Shown piece by piece: positions 10,123 through 20,887 of a stretch of 64,000 nucleotides of DNA (positions are counted from its first letter, which is position 1; each line of letters starts with the position of its first letter). The position numbers and the translations under genes are program-made. Under the pieces are notes generated by a model. It saw only the letters and a list, made by a program, of their open reading frames with translations, was not told the DNA's origin and did no database searches. Origin of the DNA: Spirochaetaceae bacterium (GTDB taxonomy: Bacteria > Spirochaetota > Leptospiria > Leptospirales > Leptonemataceae); NCBI GenBank assembly GCA_002729885.1, contig PBUB01000008.1:62001-126000 (forward strand), written 5' to 3'.

Positions 10123-10590
10123 ATGCCCACTCATTTCACAGGAAAGTCCCGGGATAGAAGTATTCTCGATGCCTATATCAAACTAATGCGCTCCTCGGGA
10201 GAGGTTCATTCCATGTTATATTCCGTGGCAAGGCGGCATGATCTTACTCCCAGCCAGTTTGGTGCTCTGGAATGTTTGTATCATCTGGGGCCTCAGAATC
10301 AGAAAGCAGTGGGGGAGAAGCTATTTTTCACAGAAGGTAACGTAACCCAGGTGGTGCGCAATCTAGAGAAAAGGAAATGGATTCAGCGAAGAAGGGATCC
10401 AGATGATGCGCGATCCATAGTGCTTTATATATCTGCTTCAGGAAAGAAAAAGATTCAGACTGCTTTTGCGGATTTTCTTGGGGAGCTGCAGTCCGGGTTC
10501 TCCGGTCTTACCGATGCGGAAATCCAGGAGTTGGGGCGATTATGCCGGACCCTGGGTTTGCATGCACGTAAAACCCGACCTGGGATTTGA
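10123..10590 (+). CDS. MarR family transcriptional regulator
   Basis: DLTPSQFGALECLYHLGPQNQKAVGEKLFFTEGNVTQVVRNLEKRKWIQRRRDPDDARSIVLYISASGKK winged-helix; start moved from 10054 to 10123 (MPTHFTG). Confidence 0.92.
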   Translation: MPTHFTGKSRDRSILDAYIKLMRSSGEVHSMLYSVARRHDLTPSQFGALECLYHLGPQNQKAVGEKLFFTEGNVTQVVRNLEKRKWIQRRRDPDDARSIVLYISASGKKKIQTAFADFLGELQSGFSGLTDAEIQELGRLCRTLGLHARKTRPGI

Positions 10591-10783
10591 AAGAATTTTC
10601 CAGATGCGCCATATGAATCATAGAGAGAAACCAGGGCATCATTTTCACTTGAACTTATTGGTACGGGAAACCTACCAGGGACACCCATTCAGTAGTAAAT
10701 AAGGATGGCGGGCTCAAGGAATGGCATTGTCCGGCGCGCACGGTCCGGCTGTAGAGAGGGAGGATCTTTTTCCGAGTCAAATA

Positions 10784-10797
10784 CTTTAAGATTAAAC
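10784..10797. promoter_or_regulatory. MarR-type operator box 2 (degenerate)
   Basis: CTTTAAGATTAAAC, one arm mismatch to CTTTAA-N2-TTAAAG. Confidence 0.5.
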
Positions 10798-10923
10798 TAA
10801 ATGTAGCATAGGCCCTGGCTCAGAGTGGCTCACTCTAGAGCAATTCGGAACTTCTAAATTATACAGAGGAGTTATTCAGACAAGCGTGAGCGGAGTCAGG
10901 CTGAAATCTCGGAGCCTTAAATA

Positions 10924-10937
10924 CTTTAATGTTAAAG
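10924..10937. promoter_or_regulatory. MarR-type operator box 3, upstream of doxX-like gene
   Basis: CTTTAATGTTAAAG, exact copy of box 1. Confidence 0.7.
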
Positions 10938-11006
10938 CAAATATTGATGCGCAGAGGCGAAATGAAATGGAATAAAAAATAGATTTATGAAAAGGAGAAA
11001 ACAAGA

Positions 11007-11492
11007 ATGAGAACACAACTGGCGAACAAACTTTTCGCAACAAAAAACAGGAGCGATGTGCTTCTGCTAAGATTGTCTCTGGGGCTTGTCATGCTGGCCC
11101 ACGGGGCGCAGAAATTAACCGGATGGTTTGGTGGGTTCGGATTCGAAAATACCATGAGCTATTTCACAGAGACCCTGGGCATGCCCTGGATACTGGGATT
11201 TTCAGTGATCATGATTGAATCTCTCGGCTCAGTGTTTCTAGTCCTTGGGTTACTGACGCGACCGGTAGCCCTGGGATTATTGATCATAATGCTTTCGGCT
11301 GCCCTGATAGTTCACTGGCCCCATGGTTTCTTTATGAACTGGTTCGGGAATCAAGAGGGAGAGGGCATTGAATTCTTCATCCTGGCTGCCGGCATGGCTC
11401 TGGCATTGGTGCGATCCGGAGGAGGAAGCTTTTCAATAGATTCCATTTTCGGATCACTGCATGAACCAGCCCTGGAAGGATATCAAGGGTAA
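11007..11492 (+). CDS. DoxX family membrane protein
   Basis: LLLRLSLGLVMLAHGAQKLTGWFGGFGFENTMSYFTETLGMPWILGFSVIMIESLGSVFLVLGLLTRPVAL. Confidence 0.92.
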   Translation: MRTQLANKLFATKNRSDVLLLRLSLGLVMLAHGAQKLTGWFGGFGFENTMSYFTETLGMPWILGFSVIMIESLGSVFLVLGLLTRPVALGLLIIMLSAALIVHWPHGFFMNWFGNQEGEGIEFFILAAGMALALVRSGGGSFSIDSIFGSLHEPALEGYQG

Positions 11493-11553
11493 ACGATTTG
11501 CCCCGTTGGATAACGCGATGGGGCTACACAGCTTAAAGAGAGAGGAGGATAAA

Positions 11554-11928
11554 ATGAATACATCTATTACTACAAACGAAGAGCTCCTGGAAAAAGTGCA
11601 GGAGTACATTAAGATGCAGAAAAACGGAGAGATCATCGCTGCCCTGGAGAGATTCTACTCAGATGATACCATCATGCAAGAAAATGAGATGGCACCGACG
11701 GTAGGAAAAGAGGCCAATCGGCAGAGAGAAGAGGAATTTCTGCGAAACATTCAAGCGTTTCGAAAGGCGGAGGTGAAATCCGTGTCCATCGGTTCAGATA
11801 CAGTAGCCATAGAATGGCATTACGATTATGACCACCGCGAATGGGGTACTCGTAACTATCATCAGGTTTCATTGCAACGATGGAACGACGGTAAGATCGT
11901 TCATGAGAGATTCTATTACGGAAGCTGA
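11554..11928 (+). CDS. SnoaL-like / NTF2-fold protein
   Basis: Start MNTSITTNEELLEKVQEYIKMQKNGEIIAALERFYSDDTIMQENEMAPTVGKEANRQREEEFLRNI, preceded by AGAGGAGGATAAA. Confidence 0.75.
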   Translation: MNTSITTNEELLEKVQEYIKMQKNGEIIAALERFYSDDTIMQENEMAPTVGKEANRQREEEFLRNIQAFRKAEVKSVSIGSDTVAIEWHYDYDHREWGTRNYHQVSLQRWNDGKIVHERFYYGS

Positions 11929-11973
11929 TACAGCATATTTCAGGTCAGCCTCAGTGATACTGAGCAAATCCAG

Positions 11974-11999
11974 AGGCAGGGCTCCCCTGCCTTTTTTTT
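11974..11999 (+). terminator. Rho-independent terminator of the doxX operon
   Basis: AGGCAGGG-CTC-CCCTGCCT followed by T-run. Confidence 0.8.
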
Positions 12000-12024
12000 A
12001 TGGTAAGCCTGTGGAAATCCCGAA

Positions 12025-13296
<1,272 letters not shown>

Positions 13297-13348
13297 TCAA
13301 ATGTGATCATTTCGCTTCACTTTCAGCCTGTTCCACGACCTGCTGGTT

Positions 13349-14314
13349 TCAAACACCCACCTTCCTGGAACGAATCAGTTCAGAAAGATGCACGGCAAAA
13401 CCTGCGGCTGGCAGAGACTTTCCACTGAATTCCTTTGCGAGGCTATCATAAAGTCCACCGGAAAGAATGCGATCGGTATGACCGGGCAGGAATGCTTCAA
13501 TGACAGGACCATCGTAATAGCTCAATTCCCGAACCAGGCTGAAATCAAATACAACATCTTGAATGGCACGGGCTTCCTTCAGAAGCAATAGCAAACCAGG
13601 TTCGCTGGAGCACAGTTTTTCCAGTTCATCCAGGCATTCTTCGCCGCCAAAAATATGCGGCATTTCCGAAAGAATATGGGCTCGATCCGAGGAAACATCT
13701 CCTTGCTGGCACAGTTCCTGAATTTTTCGTCTGTCCTTCTTATAGAAGGCTTCGGATAGTTCCCGGCGGAGCATGGAGTCGATGCCGTTGAACAGAATTT
13801 CCAGAAAGCGGGCATCTCCGTAGATGAATCGGGCTCCGGGTGCAAGTTCGTTGAGCACCGTTCTGGCCAGCTCTACCAGGCGTTGAACTCGTTGGATGTA
13901 TGTAGTTCCATTGGAGGTGCCAATCATCTCCACCCCGGCCTGGTAGATTTCCCGGGCGGCTCCGCTGCCTTTACCTGCATCTACGAATACAGGCTGAACG
14001 TAGAATAGATCCGCCGGTATGCTGGTACCGGCCCTTCCGGAAGACACAGCTTTGATGACCTGAACCGTAAGATCCGATCTTACAGACAGGATTTCCCCGG
14101 CGGAGTCTCTAAATTCGAAAATACGATCGGGTACAGCATTTCTGCCGGTTATAGCAAAAGCCCCGGCATAGTCTATGCCAGGTGGTATGATCTCGGTGAA
14201 ACCTTCCTTTTCAAAACAATCCCGGCTTTTTGCCTGCAGGCGGCGAAGAATCTTGATCTCATCCGGGGAAAGGTAATCGAAACCGTGCGGAATCCAGCTT
14301 CGGAATTTTTCCAT
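13349..14314 (-). CDS. hisZ: HisZ-like ATP phosphoribosyltransferase regulatory subunit (class II aaRS fold)
   Basis: IPHGFDYLSPDEIKILRRLQAKSRDCFEKEGFTEIIPPGIDYAGAF...LSVRSDLTVQVIKAV; adjacent to purA. Confidence 0.8.
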   Translation of the reverse strand: MEKFRSWIPHGFDYLSPDEIKILRRLQAKSRDCFEKEGFTEIIPPGIDYAGAFAITGRNAVPDRIFEFRDSAGEILSVRSDLTVQVIKAVSSGRAGTSIPADLFYVQPVFVDAGKGSGAAREIYQAGVEMIGTSNGTTYIQRVQRLVELARTVLNELAPGARFIYGDARFLEILFNGIDSMLRRELSEAFYKKDRRKIQELCQQGDVSSDRAHILSEMPHIFGGEECLDELEKLCSSEPGLLLLLKEARAIQDVVFDFSLVRELSYYDGPVIEAFLPGHTDRILSGGLYDSLAKEFSGKSLPAAGFAVHLSELIRSRKVGV

Positions 14315-14402
14315 GCAACGGGAGTTGATTTTCTTAAAGGCACATTTCCTGGCAAATTCTTTTCACATTCAGGGGGGTAACTGGCCGATCATAATACAGA
14401 CT

Positions 14403-15488
14403 ATGGCTGCCCGAATGTTCAAATGGCTCGGAGGATCCTTCCTCATTTCGATCATGCTTCTTGTAGGAATGGTGCCTGCCGGCTATTTCATCTATAGAGA
14501 TGGCGCTGAAATGGTAGGGGAAGTGCAAAATCAAGCACGGAGCCGGGCCAGCCAGCTTACTGTAGCTCTGGGTGCCCAGGCCTCGGAAGCCACCAGTCCC
14601 GAAGCCCTGGTGGGATTGTGCGAGACCATGAAGCAGCTGGTGCAGGACTCCCAGGAGGCCGCTCGAGCATTTGTAGTGGAAGAAACCTTTTTTATCGATC
14701 TGGAAGGCCGAGTTCTGGCTCACAATGACATTGCCCGGGTGGCCAAAGATTCCGGGATTACCTACACAGAAGAGAAATACAAAGAAGTACTGCTTAATGC
14801 TCGCAGATATCCCCTGGACCTGGAAGTAATTGGACGAACCACCTATCGTCCGGACGCTCCCCTGGCATGGATGATTCCCATGCTGGAAAAATACATCCCG
14901 GATCTGCGAGCCAATCGGTTTCATGTAGCCTATGCCGTGTATCTACCGGATGCAGATGTGCCTTCCGGAAGTTTGCATGTGTATCTGCGAAACGATGGAA
15001 TCGACAAGATCCTGAACCTTTACTGGCAAAATGTTCTGCGAACCATTACCTACAGTCTTATTGCCTATGGCGCATTAACGTTTATTCTCAGCATTCTTCT
15101 GGCACTCACCATCTTCGGTGGGAAGAAAGCACGAAAATCGGCTCCGGCTGCAGCAGCTTCCGCCTCTGGTTTCTCCGAATGGTCCGATGAAAACGCCGAT
15201 CGAAGCATGGATCTGGAGGAAGCTGGCTTTAGCAACCAGCCTTTCGAATCCGAGGCCACCAGTATGCCTGTACCTGGCTGGGAGTCCGGTGGACAACCCG
15301 GCAGTCATTCTACGGGCGAAACCAGTGAATGGCCTGCTTTTCCAGGTGCTGCCCATGTCAGCGCTCCGGCGAATTCTGAAGGAAGCCAGCGAAGTCATAC
15401 CATGGAAGATACAAACTACGAAGCGCCCCGGGTCATTGATCGAGATATTCTGGATGCCATCCCTCTAAAGAACGGAGACCAGGGATGA
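14403..15488 (+). CDS. Two-TM membrane sensor-like protein with extracytoplasmic domain and low-complexity cytoplasmic tail
   Basis: Two hydrophobic segments flank about 190 aa; start moved from 14313 to MAARMFKWLGG. No catalytic domain visible. Confidence 0.6.
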   Translation: MAARMFKWLGGSFLISIMLLVGMVPAGYFIYRDGAEMVGEVQNQARSRASQLTVALGAQASEATSPEALVGLCETMKQLVQDSQEAARAFVVEETFFIDLEGRVLAHNDIARVAKDSGITYTEEKYKEVLLNARRYPLDLEVIGRTTYRPDAPLAWMIPMLEKYIPDLRANRFHVAYAVYLPDADVPSGSLHVYLRNDGIDKILNLYWQNVLRTITYSLIAYGALTFILSILLALTIFGGKKARKSAPAAAASASGFSEWSDENADRSMDLEEAGFSNQPFESEATSMPVPGWESGGQPGSHSTGETSEWPAFPGAAHVSAPANSEGSQRSHTMEDTNYEAPRVIDRDILDAIPLKNGDQG

Positions 15489-16513
15489 AGATACTTGCAA
15501 TCCGAGGAGTTCTGGATTCCAGCACCGGGCATCGCTTTGAGCGAAGCCTGATGGATCTATTGCGTGAGCATCAGGAGCCCATAGGTCTGGATTTTTCCGG
15601 GCTGAAATACATGACCAGTGCCGGTGTGGCCTCGTTTCTTCGAGTAAGTCAGAGGGCCCGGGAAAGAAATCTAAAGCTGGGAATCCTGCGGCCTTCGCAA
15701 GAAGTGGGTATGATGCTGGAATTTCTGGGCATCGCAAAGCATATTCCTGTGTTTCAATCAGAAGAGGAAATGCGAGCGGCTATGCCAGAAACCGTGCAAT
15801 CCCTGGATGTTGTAGAGAAGTATTCGATTCAATCGCCGGAAGCCTCTTCGTCCGGCCTGGCTTCCAGTGGCAGCCATAGCTCCGGTGTTAAAGGTGGAAT
15901 TCTACCTACTTCGTATTCCGGTGCAGGAATGGCAGGCGGTTCTTCAGTATCCTCTGATTTAAGAAGCCCGGCCTCCGGCGGTTCTGAAGAAGCATTTCAT
16001 ATGGGACAGTCCATGGGCCGACTTTCCGAAACCCTGGATGGACTGACGCGAAATCTGAAAAGCCTGGGTAAAACCATGGAAGATCTTCAGCGCACGGAGC
16101 ATTCTCTCAAAGAAGAGTTTGAAAAGGACCGTGCGGCTCGCCGAAGCGGCAAGGTCCAGAATTCGGACGGTCGTAGCTTTGCCTTCTCTGAGTCCGGATC
16201 CGGAAGCGGGACCGCGAAAGCCAGACCCGGTGCATCCGGAGCTGTAGAGGTGCCGGTGGCCAGAATGAAGGATCAGGCTCCTGGTTCTGCAAGCCAGGCC
16301 AGAAATGCTCGGGCCGGACTGGAAACATCGGCGGCTCGCAGGATGTCTGCCAGCCAGCCTGCTGAAATGAATCGCATCCTGGAATGTGAACAGTGCGGAA
16401 GCAAGCTCAGAATATATCATGCAGGGCGACATCTTTGCCCCGCATGTAAAATCGAATTTGAAGTGGAAACGGATGGATCTACATCCTACTATGAAAAACT
16501 TGCCACTTCATGA
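15485..16513 (+). CDS. STAS-domain protein with C-terminal zinc-ribbon-like motif
   Basis: MKILAIRGVLDSSTGHRFERSLMDLLREHQEPIGLDFSGLKYMTSAGVASFLRVSQRARE (STAS); C-terminal ILECEQCGSKLRIYHAGRHLCPACKIEFEVE. Confidence 0.82.
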   Translation: MKILAIRGVLDSSTGHRFERSLMDLLREHQEPIGLDFSGLKYMTSAGVASFLRVSQRARERNLKLGILRPSQEVGMMLEFLGIAKHIPVFQSEEEMRAAMPETVQSLDVVEKYSIQSPEASSSGLASSGSHSSGVKGGILPTSYSGAGMAGGSSVSSDLRSPASGGSEEAFHMGQSMGRLSETLDGLTRNLKSLGKTMEDLQRTEHSLKEEFEKDRAARRSGKVQNSDGRSFAFSESGSGSGTAKARPGASGAVEVPVARMKDQAPGSASQARNARAGLETSAARRMSASQPAEMNRILECEQCGSKLRIYHAGRHLCPACKIEFEVETDGSTSYYEKLATS

Positions 16514-18093
16514 GCCGTACGGCCCGCAATTCGCTTAAACTTTCCTTTTTTACCATGCTGTCCCGGGTCCTGGGACTGGTGCGGGATCACTTCCAGGCAA
16601 CCTTCTTCGGTACCGGAGCTGTGGCTGCGGCCTGGGAAATCGCCTACATGCTTCCCAACATGCTGCGCAATCTTCTGGCAGAAGGTGTGCTATCCCAGGC
16701 ATTCATTCCTATTTATGGTCAGGCGCTGAAAGAAGGGGATGAAAAGGGCCGGGAGGCAGCCGGGGCGGTCATCGCAGTTCTGGCATTGTTCCTGACCGGT
16801 CTGGTAGCCACGGCCATCTTAATCTTTCCATTTTTCATTCCGCTTTATGTGGATCAAGATCCGGCTCAGGCAGGCCTGGAAATCTATCTAAGTCAGGTAC
16901 TCTTCGGATTTATTCTATCTGCCAGCTTAACCGCCATCCTCAGCGGAATTGCACAAACCCATCAGCACTTTTCCTTTCCAGCGCTTTCGCCGATTCTACT
17001 AAATCTGGTATTCATCGCAGGATTCCTGATATTGAGACCACTGGATCTTACGCAGGAAGGTAATGCTTCTGCTCTCGCCTGGATTGTACTGGGCGGTGGT
17101 TTTCTACAGATTGTATTGCAGGCAGGTTACGTCTATTTCCATGGCTGGTGGCCTCGACTGAAGCTTGCATGGAAGCATCCAGCTCTGCGAAAGGTGCTTA
17201 CGTTGATGGCGCCGGCTGTACTGGGAGCCAGTCTATTTCATATAAACCAGCTGATGGATATTGTTCTGGCCAGCTATTTGATCGACGATACCGGAGCCAT
17301 TCCAGGGCTTAGATTTGCGCATCGTTTGATTCAGTTGCCTACTGGTATCATTGGGGTAGCTCTTTCAACAGCCATTCTACCTACACTGGTAGCCGCCATG
17401 AAGTCTGACGGAAGCGATGATAACGGACAGGAGCTGGTAGGAGCTATTTCCTTCTCACTTTTTCTTACGGTGCCAGCCGGACTGGGTCTATATTTGCTGG
17501 GCCCCTTCATTATCCATCTGTTATTCAGTGGAGGGGAGTGGACCGTGGATTCTACTCTGACTACATGGCATGCTTTGCAGTTTTATTGCATTGGCGTGCC
17601 TTTTTATAGCATGAATCGAATTCTGACTTCCAGCTTCTTCGCCTACCAGGATACAAAGACTCCGGTGCGTATTATGGCGGCTACCGTGGCTGTAAATTTG
17701 AGCCTGAACTTGATTCTGATTCCATTTCTTGCTCATGGCGCTCTGGCTTTGAGCACTTCCACCACTTCTTTTCTGAACTGTATGGCTCTGCTTTTCTTTC
17801 TAAGAAAGAAGATCCATCGTATACCCTGGAGTGATCTGGCGGGCCGAGTGCAGGCATTGCTTCCACTGTGGATTGCTCTGGCCGGTGTTGTAGCGCTATC
17901 TGTATTCTTTCTGGGGGGACTGGATTTCTGGCAACTCGGTGACCCAGAGCTGATTCGCAGTAGCCTGGAAAGCCGAAGCCGTGTCTGGCCCGTGGTTTTT
18001 GGCTCCATTGGCCTGGGTGGCATTATCTATCTACTCAGTGCCCTGATCATGCGGAACCGGGAAATGGGCGTGATTCGCTCTCTTTTTCGTTGA
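16510..18093 (+). CDS. murJ: Lipid II flippase MurJ (MviN family)
   Basis: NSLKLSFFTMLSRVLGLVRDHFQATFFGTGAVAAAWEIAYMLPNMLRNLLAEGVLSQAFIPIYGQAL. Confidence 0.96.
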   Translation: MSRTARNSLKLSFFTMLSRVLGLVRDHFQATFFGTGAVAAAWEIAYMLPNMLRNLLAEGVLSQAFIPIYGQALKEGDEKGREAAGAVIAVLALFLTGLVATAILIFPFFIPLYVDQDPAQAGLEIYLSQVLFGFILSASLTAILSGIAQTHQHFSFPALSPILLNLVFIAGFLILRPLDLTQEGNASALAWIVLGGGFLQIVLQAGYVYFHGWWPRLKLAWKHPALRKVLTLMAPAVLGASLFHINQLMDIVLASYLIDDTGAIPGLRFAHRLIQLPTGIIGVALSTAILPTLVAAMKSDGSDDNGQELVGAISFSLFLTVPAGLGLYLLGPFIIHLLFSGGEWTVDSTLTTWHALQFYCIGVPFYSMNRILTSSFFAYQDTKTPVRIMAATVAVNLSLNLILIPFLAHGALALSTSTTSFLNCMALLFFLRKKIHRIPWSDLAGRVQALLPLWIALAGVVALSVFFLGGLDFWQLGDPELIRSSLESRSRVWPVVFGSIGLGGIIYLLSALIMRNREMGVIRSLFR

Positions 18094-18124
18094 TCTTTTT
18101 TCTGACATCCCGTAAGTTTGCAGT

Positions 18125-19645
18125 ATGCAAACCACACAGAGTCCGGCCATCGCCGAAATGCAGAACGGAAACAGAAGGACTATCCCCAACATCAATCCAG
18201 CTACCATGGAGTTGATTGCGGATGTCCCTGTATTTACATCCCAGGAAGTAGATGAACTGGTCAAGCGGGCTCGCCGGGCCTTCAAGGACTGGAGTGGTCT
18301 GAGCCTCAAGCAAAGAGCAAAGATACTGAAAAAGCTTCAGAAGCTAATCGTTGCTCGAAAAGATGAAATTGCCCATACGGTTTGCGAAGAGACCGGAAAA
18401 ACCGAGATGGACGGTATCCTGGAAGTATTTACCGTTTCCGAGCACCTGAATTATTTTCGCAAGAAAGGCCCTAAATATTTAAAACCGGAAAAGCGAAGCA
18501 CCGGAGTCTTTCTCTGGAAAGCCGCCTACACCAATTTCCAGCCCCGCGGCGTGGTAGGTGTTATCAGTCCCTGGAATTATCCATTTATCCTCACTGCCGG
18601 TCCAGTGCTTCAGGCTCTCATGGCCGGAAATACAGTCATTGTAAAGCCTTCTGAGGTAACTCCGGCCACCACACTTAAGCTTAAAGAGTTGGCTCTCGAG
18701 GCCGGTATTCCCGACGATGTATTGCTGGTAGCTACAGGCGATGGCTCCACCGGCGGCGCTCTGGTAGAGCATCCAGATACGGATATGATCTGTTTTACCG
18801 GATCTACGGCCACCGGACGAAAGATCGGTGAGATCTGCGGTCGTATGCTGAAACCCAGTATTCTGGAGCTGGGCGGCAAAGATCCCATGGTGGTATTTGC
18901 CGATGCGAATCTGGAGCGTGCTGTAAATGCTGCAATCTGGGGTGGATACTCGAACTCGGGTCAGACCTGCATTAGCGTGGAGCGAGTTCTGGTTGAGTCC
19001 AGCATCCACGATAAGTTCGCACAAATGGTAGCAGATAAGCTTAAAGAAACCAAACAGGGCTTTCGTCAGGATTTTCCCAGTCTGGGCTCCATGACATTCG
19101 AAAAGCAGGTAGGTATTGTACAGGAGCATCTGGAGGATGCGAAGCAGAAGGGCGCGCATCTGATGCTGGAAGGTGGCCGTCATGATGATTTTGATGGTCT
19201 GTTTATGAAGCCTGCCCTGGTCACCGAGGTTACTTCCGATATGAAAGTATGGAAGGATGAAACGTTCGGCCCTGTCATCGCTTTGCAAAAATTTAATACA
19301 GAAGAGGAAGCCATCGATCTGGCCAACTCCACGGCTTACGGACTGAATGCATCCGTATGGACCAAAAATGGAAAGAAAGCACGTAGAGTGGCTCGCAGCA
19401 TAATCAGTGGTGCAATCTGCATCAACGATGTGGATGCAAACTACATCATGTCCGATCTTCCTTTTGGCGGCGTCAAAGAAAGCGGCATTGGCCGAGTCTA
19501 CGGCAAAGAAGGACTGAGAGCCTTTACCAATATGCAATCCGTGCTTAGAGATCGCCTGGGTCTGAAAAAGGAGCTATGGTGGTTTCCTTACAGTCAGGGA
19601 ACTCAGAAGCTTTTTCGCAAGGTGATCAATACGCTGTTCGGTTAG
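18125..19645 (+). CDS. Aldehyde dehydrogenase family protein
   Basis: GVISPWNYPFILTAGPVLQALMAGNTVIVKPSE; FTGSTATGRKIGEICGRMLKPSILELGGKDPMVVFADANLERAVNAAIWGGYSNSGQTCISVERVLV. Confidence 0.95.
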   Translation: MQTTQSPAIAEMQNGNRRTIPNINPATMELIADVPVFTSQEVDELVKRARRAFKDWSGLSLKQRAKILKKLQKLIVARKDEIAHTVCEETGKTEMDGILEVFTVSEHLNYFRKKGPKYLKPEKRSTGVFLWKAAYTNFQPRGVVGVISPWNYPFILTAGPVLQALMAGNTVIVKPSEVTPATTLKLKELALEAGIPDDVLLVATGDGSTGGALVEHPDTDMICFTGSTATGRKIGEICGRMLKPSILELGGKDPMVVFADANLERAVNAAIWGGYSNSGQTCISVERVLVESSIHDKFAQMVADKLKETKQGFRQDFPSLGSMTFEKQVGIVQEHLEDAKQKGAHLMLEGGRHDDFDGLFMKPALVTEVTSDMKVWKDETFGPVIALQKFNTEEEAIDLANSTAYGLNASVWTKNGKKARRVARSIISGAICINDVDANYIMSDLPFGGVKESGIGRVYGKEGLRAFTNMQSVLRDRLGLKKELWWFPYSQGTQKLFRKVINTLFG

Positions 19646-19648
19646 TCA

Positions 19649-20707
19649 ATGAATCTACAGCAATTCCTTGACCTGAAATGGTCCGACCCCGGCGGCCCCG
19701 AAATACAGCCGCCGTCCGCATCACCGGTAGTGGCCGATCCCAGTTTTTTGTTACCGGAAGAAACTCCGGACGGCCGATTTCAGCTTTTCGCGCATACAAT
19801 CTGGGGAATTCACCGATTTGAATCTGATGATGGCCTGGACTGGAAGCATTGCGGCCTTACCGTTCGCTTCGGGATGCGTCCTTTCATCCGAAAATTCCAT
19901 GGCATCTATTATCTTTACTATGAGCGTTATCCTCCCTTCTTGATGCCTCTTTCCTGGCTGCCGGTGCCCTGGCATTCTCGAATCGAGGTTCGCACCAGCA
20001 AAGATCTAATTCGCTGGTCATCGCCGAAGGTGTGTATAAAACCCGGGCTTCCCTGGCATAAGGCATTTCGTATGAGCGCCTCTGTAAGTAATCCCTGCGT
20101 CGTAGAAACAGATTCTGGATTTCGCATGTACTATAGCGCATCCCTGGTGTTTGTGCCGGATTGCGGGTTCTCTGAGCCTGCCTACATTGGAATCGCAGAA
20201 GCTAGCAGCCCAGAAGGTCCCTGGAAATGCGAAGAACAGCCTATTCTTTCTCCGGATCCAGAACTGCCTGGCCGCAACATGGGTTGCGGTTCTATCAAGG
20301 TATTTGCCCTGGATGATGGCTGGATAGGATTGCAAAATGGAATCTTCCTGGAAGCCGGGGAAGAACGGGCGCAAACCACGGAAGAGCGGAATCGGACGAT
20401 ACCGGTGAAGGTCGAAAGCTCTGCCAGATCAGGTGATGTTTCTGAAGATTCAAGCACGGATGATTCCAGCAATGAATCCCGCAGTCGATCAGCTCTATTT
20501 CTTCTAACCTCTAGAGATGGCAAAGAATGGGAGTATGGTCATAAGGAGCCGTTGATTCGACCCACTCATGGATGGATGAAATCCCATGTATATGCCTGCG
20601 ACTGTAGACTTCTGAAAGATGGGACATGGGTCCTGTATTTTAATGCCAGAGATGAATGGAATGTGTTTAAAGGCAAAGAGCGCATCGGTCGGATTACGGC
20701 CAGATGA
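19649..20707 (+). CDS. Five-bladed beta-propeller glycosidase-like protein (GH43/GH130-like)
   Basis: VADPSFLLPEETPDGRFQLFAHTIWGIHRFESDDGLDWKHCG; YYLYYERYPPF; RTSKDLIRWSSPKVCIKP; MYYSASLVFVPD. Confidence 0.65.
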   Translation: MNLQQFLDLKWSDPGGPEIQPPSASPVVADPSFLLPEETPDGRFQLFAHTIWGIHRFESDDGLDWKHCGLTVRFGMRPFIRKFHGIYYLYYERYPPFLMPLSWLPVPWHSRIEVRTSKDLIRWSSPKVCIKPGLPWHKAFRMSASVSNPCVVETDSGFRMYYSASLVFVPDCGFSEPAYIGIAEASSPEGPWKCEEQPILSPDPELPGRNMGCGSIKVFALDDGWIGLQNGIFLEAGEERAQTTEERNRTIPVKVESSARSGDVSEDSSTDDSSNESRSRSALFLLTSRDGKEWEYGHKEPLIRPTHGWMKSHVYACDCRLLKDGTWVLYFNARDEWNVFKGKERIGRITAR

Positions 20708-20887
20708 ATAGTCTGTTTTTCGATGCATGAAGAGATCCTTCGAAGAATCGCGGCCCCGAATTAAGGAAGATTCGCATTAGTGACATCCACTGGGAAATTC
20801 GCGGGGAAAGTCCAGGCATGTAAATGAAATCTCCCCGTGCCAGGGTCCGTGGCCCTCAGAAGTCGGAAATCGCAATCAAAGAATCAT

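Noticed and set aside
18479-19537. 352-aa ORF antisense to aldehyde dehydrogenase
   Set aside because: Entirely opposite a strongly conserved ALDH; Cys/His-rich, no recognisable domain; typical mirror ORF.
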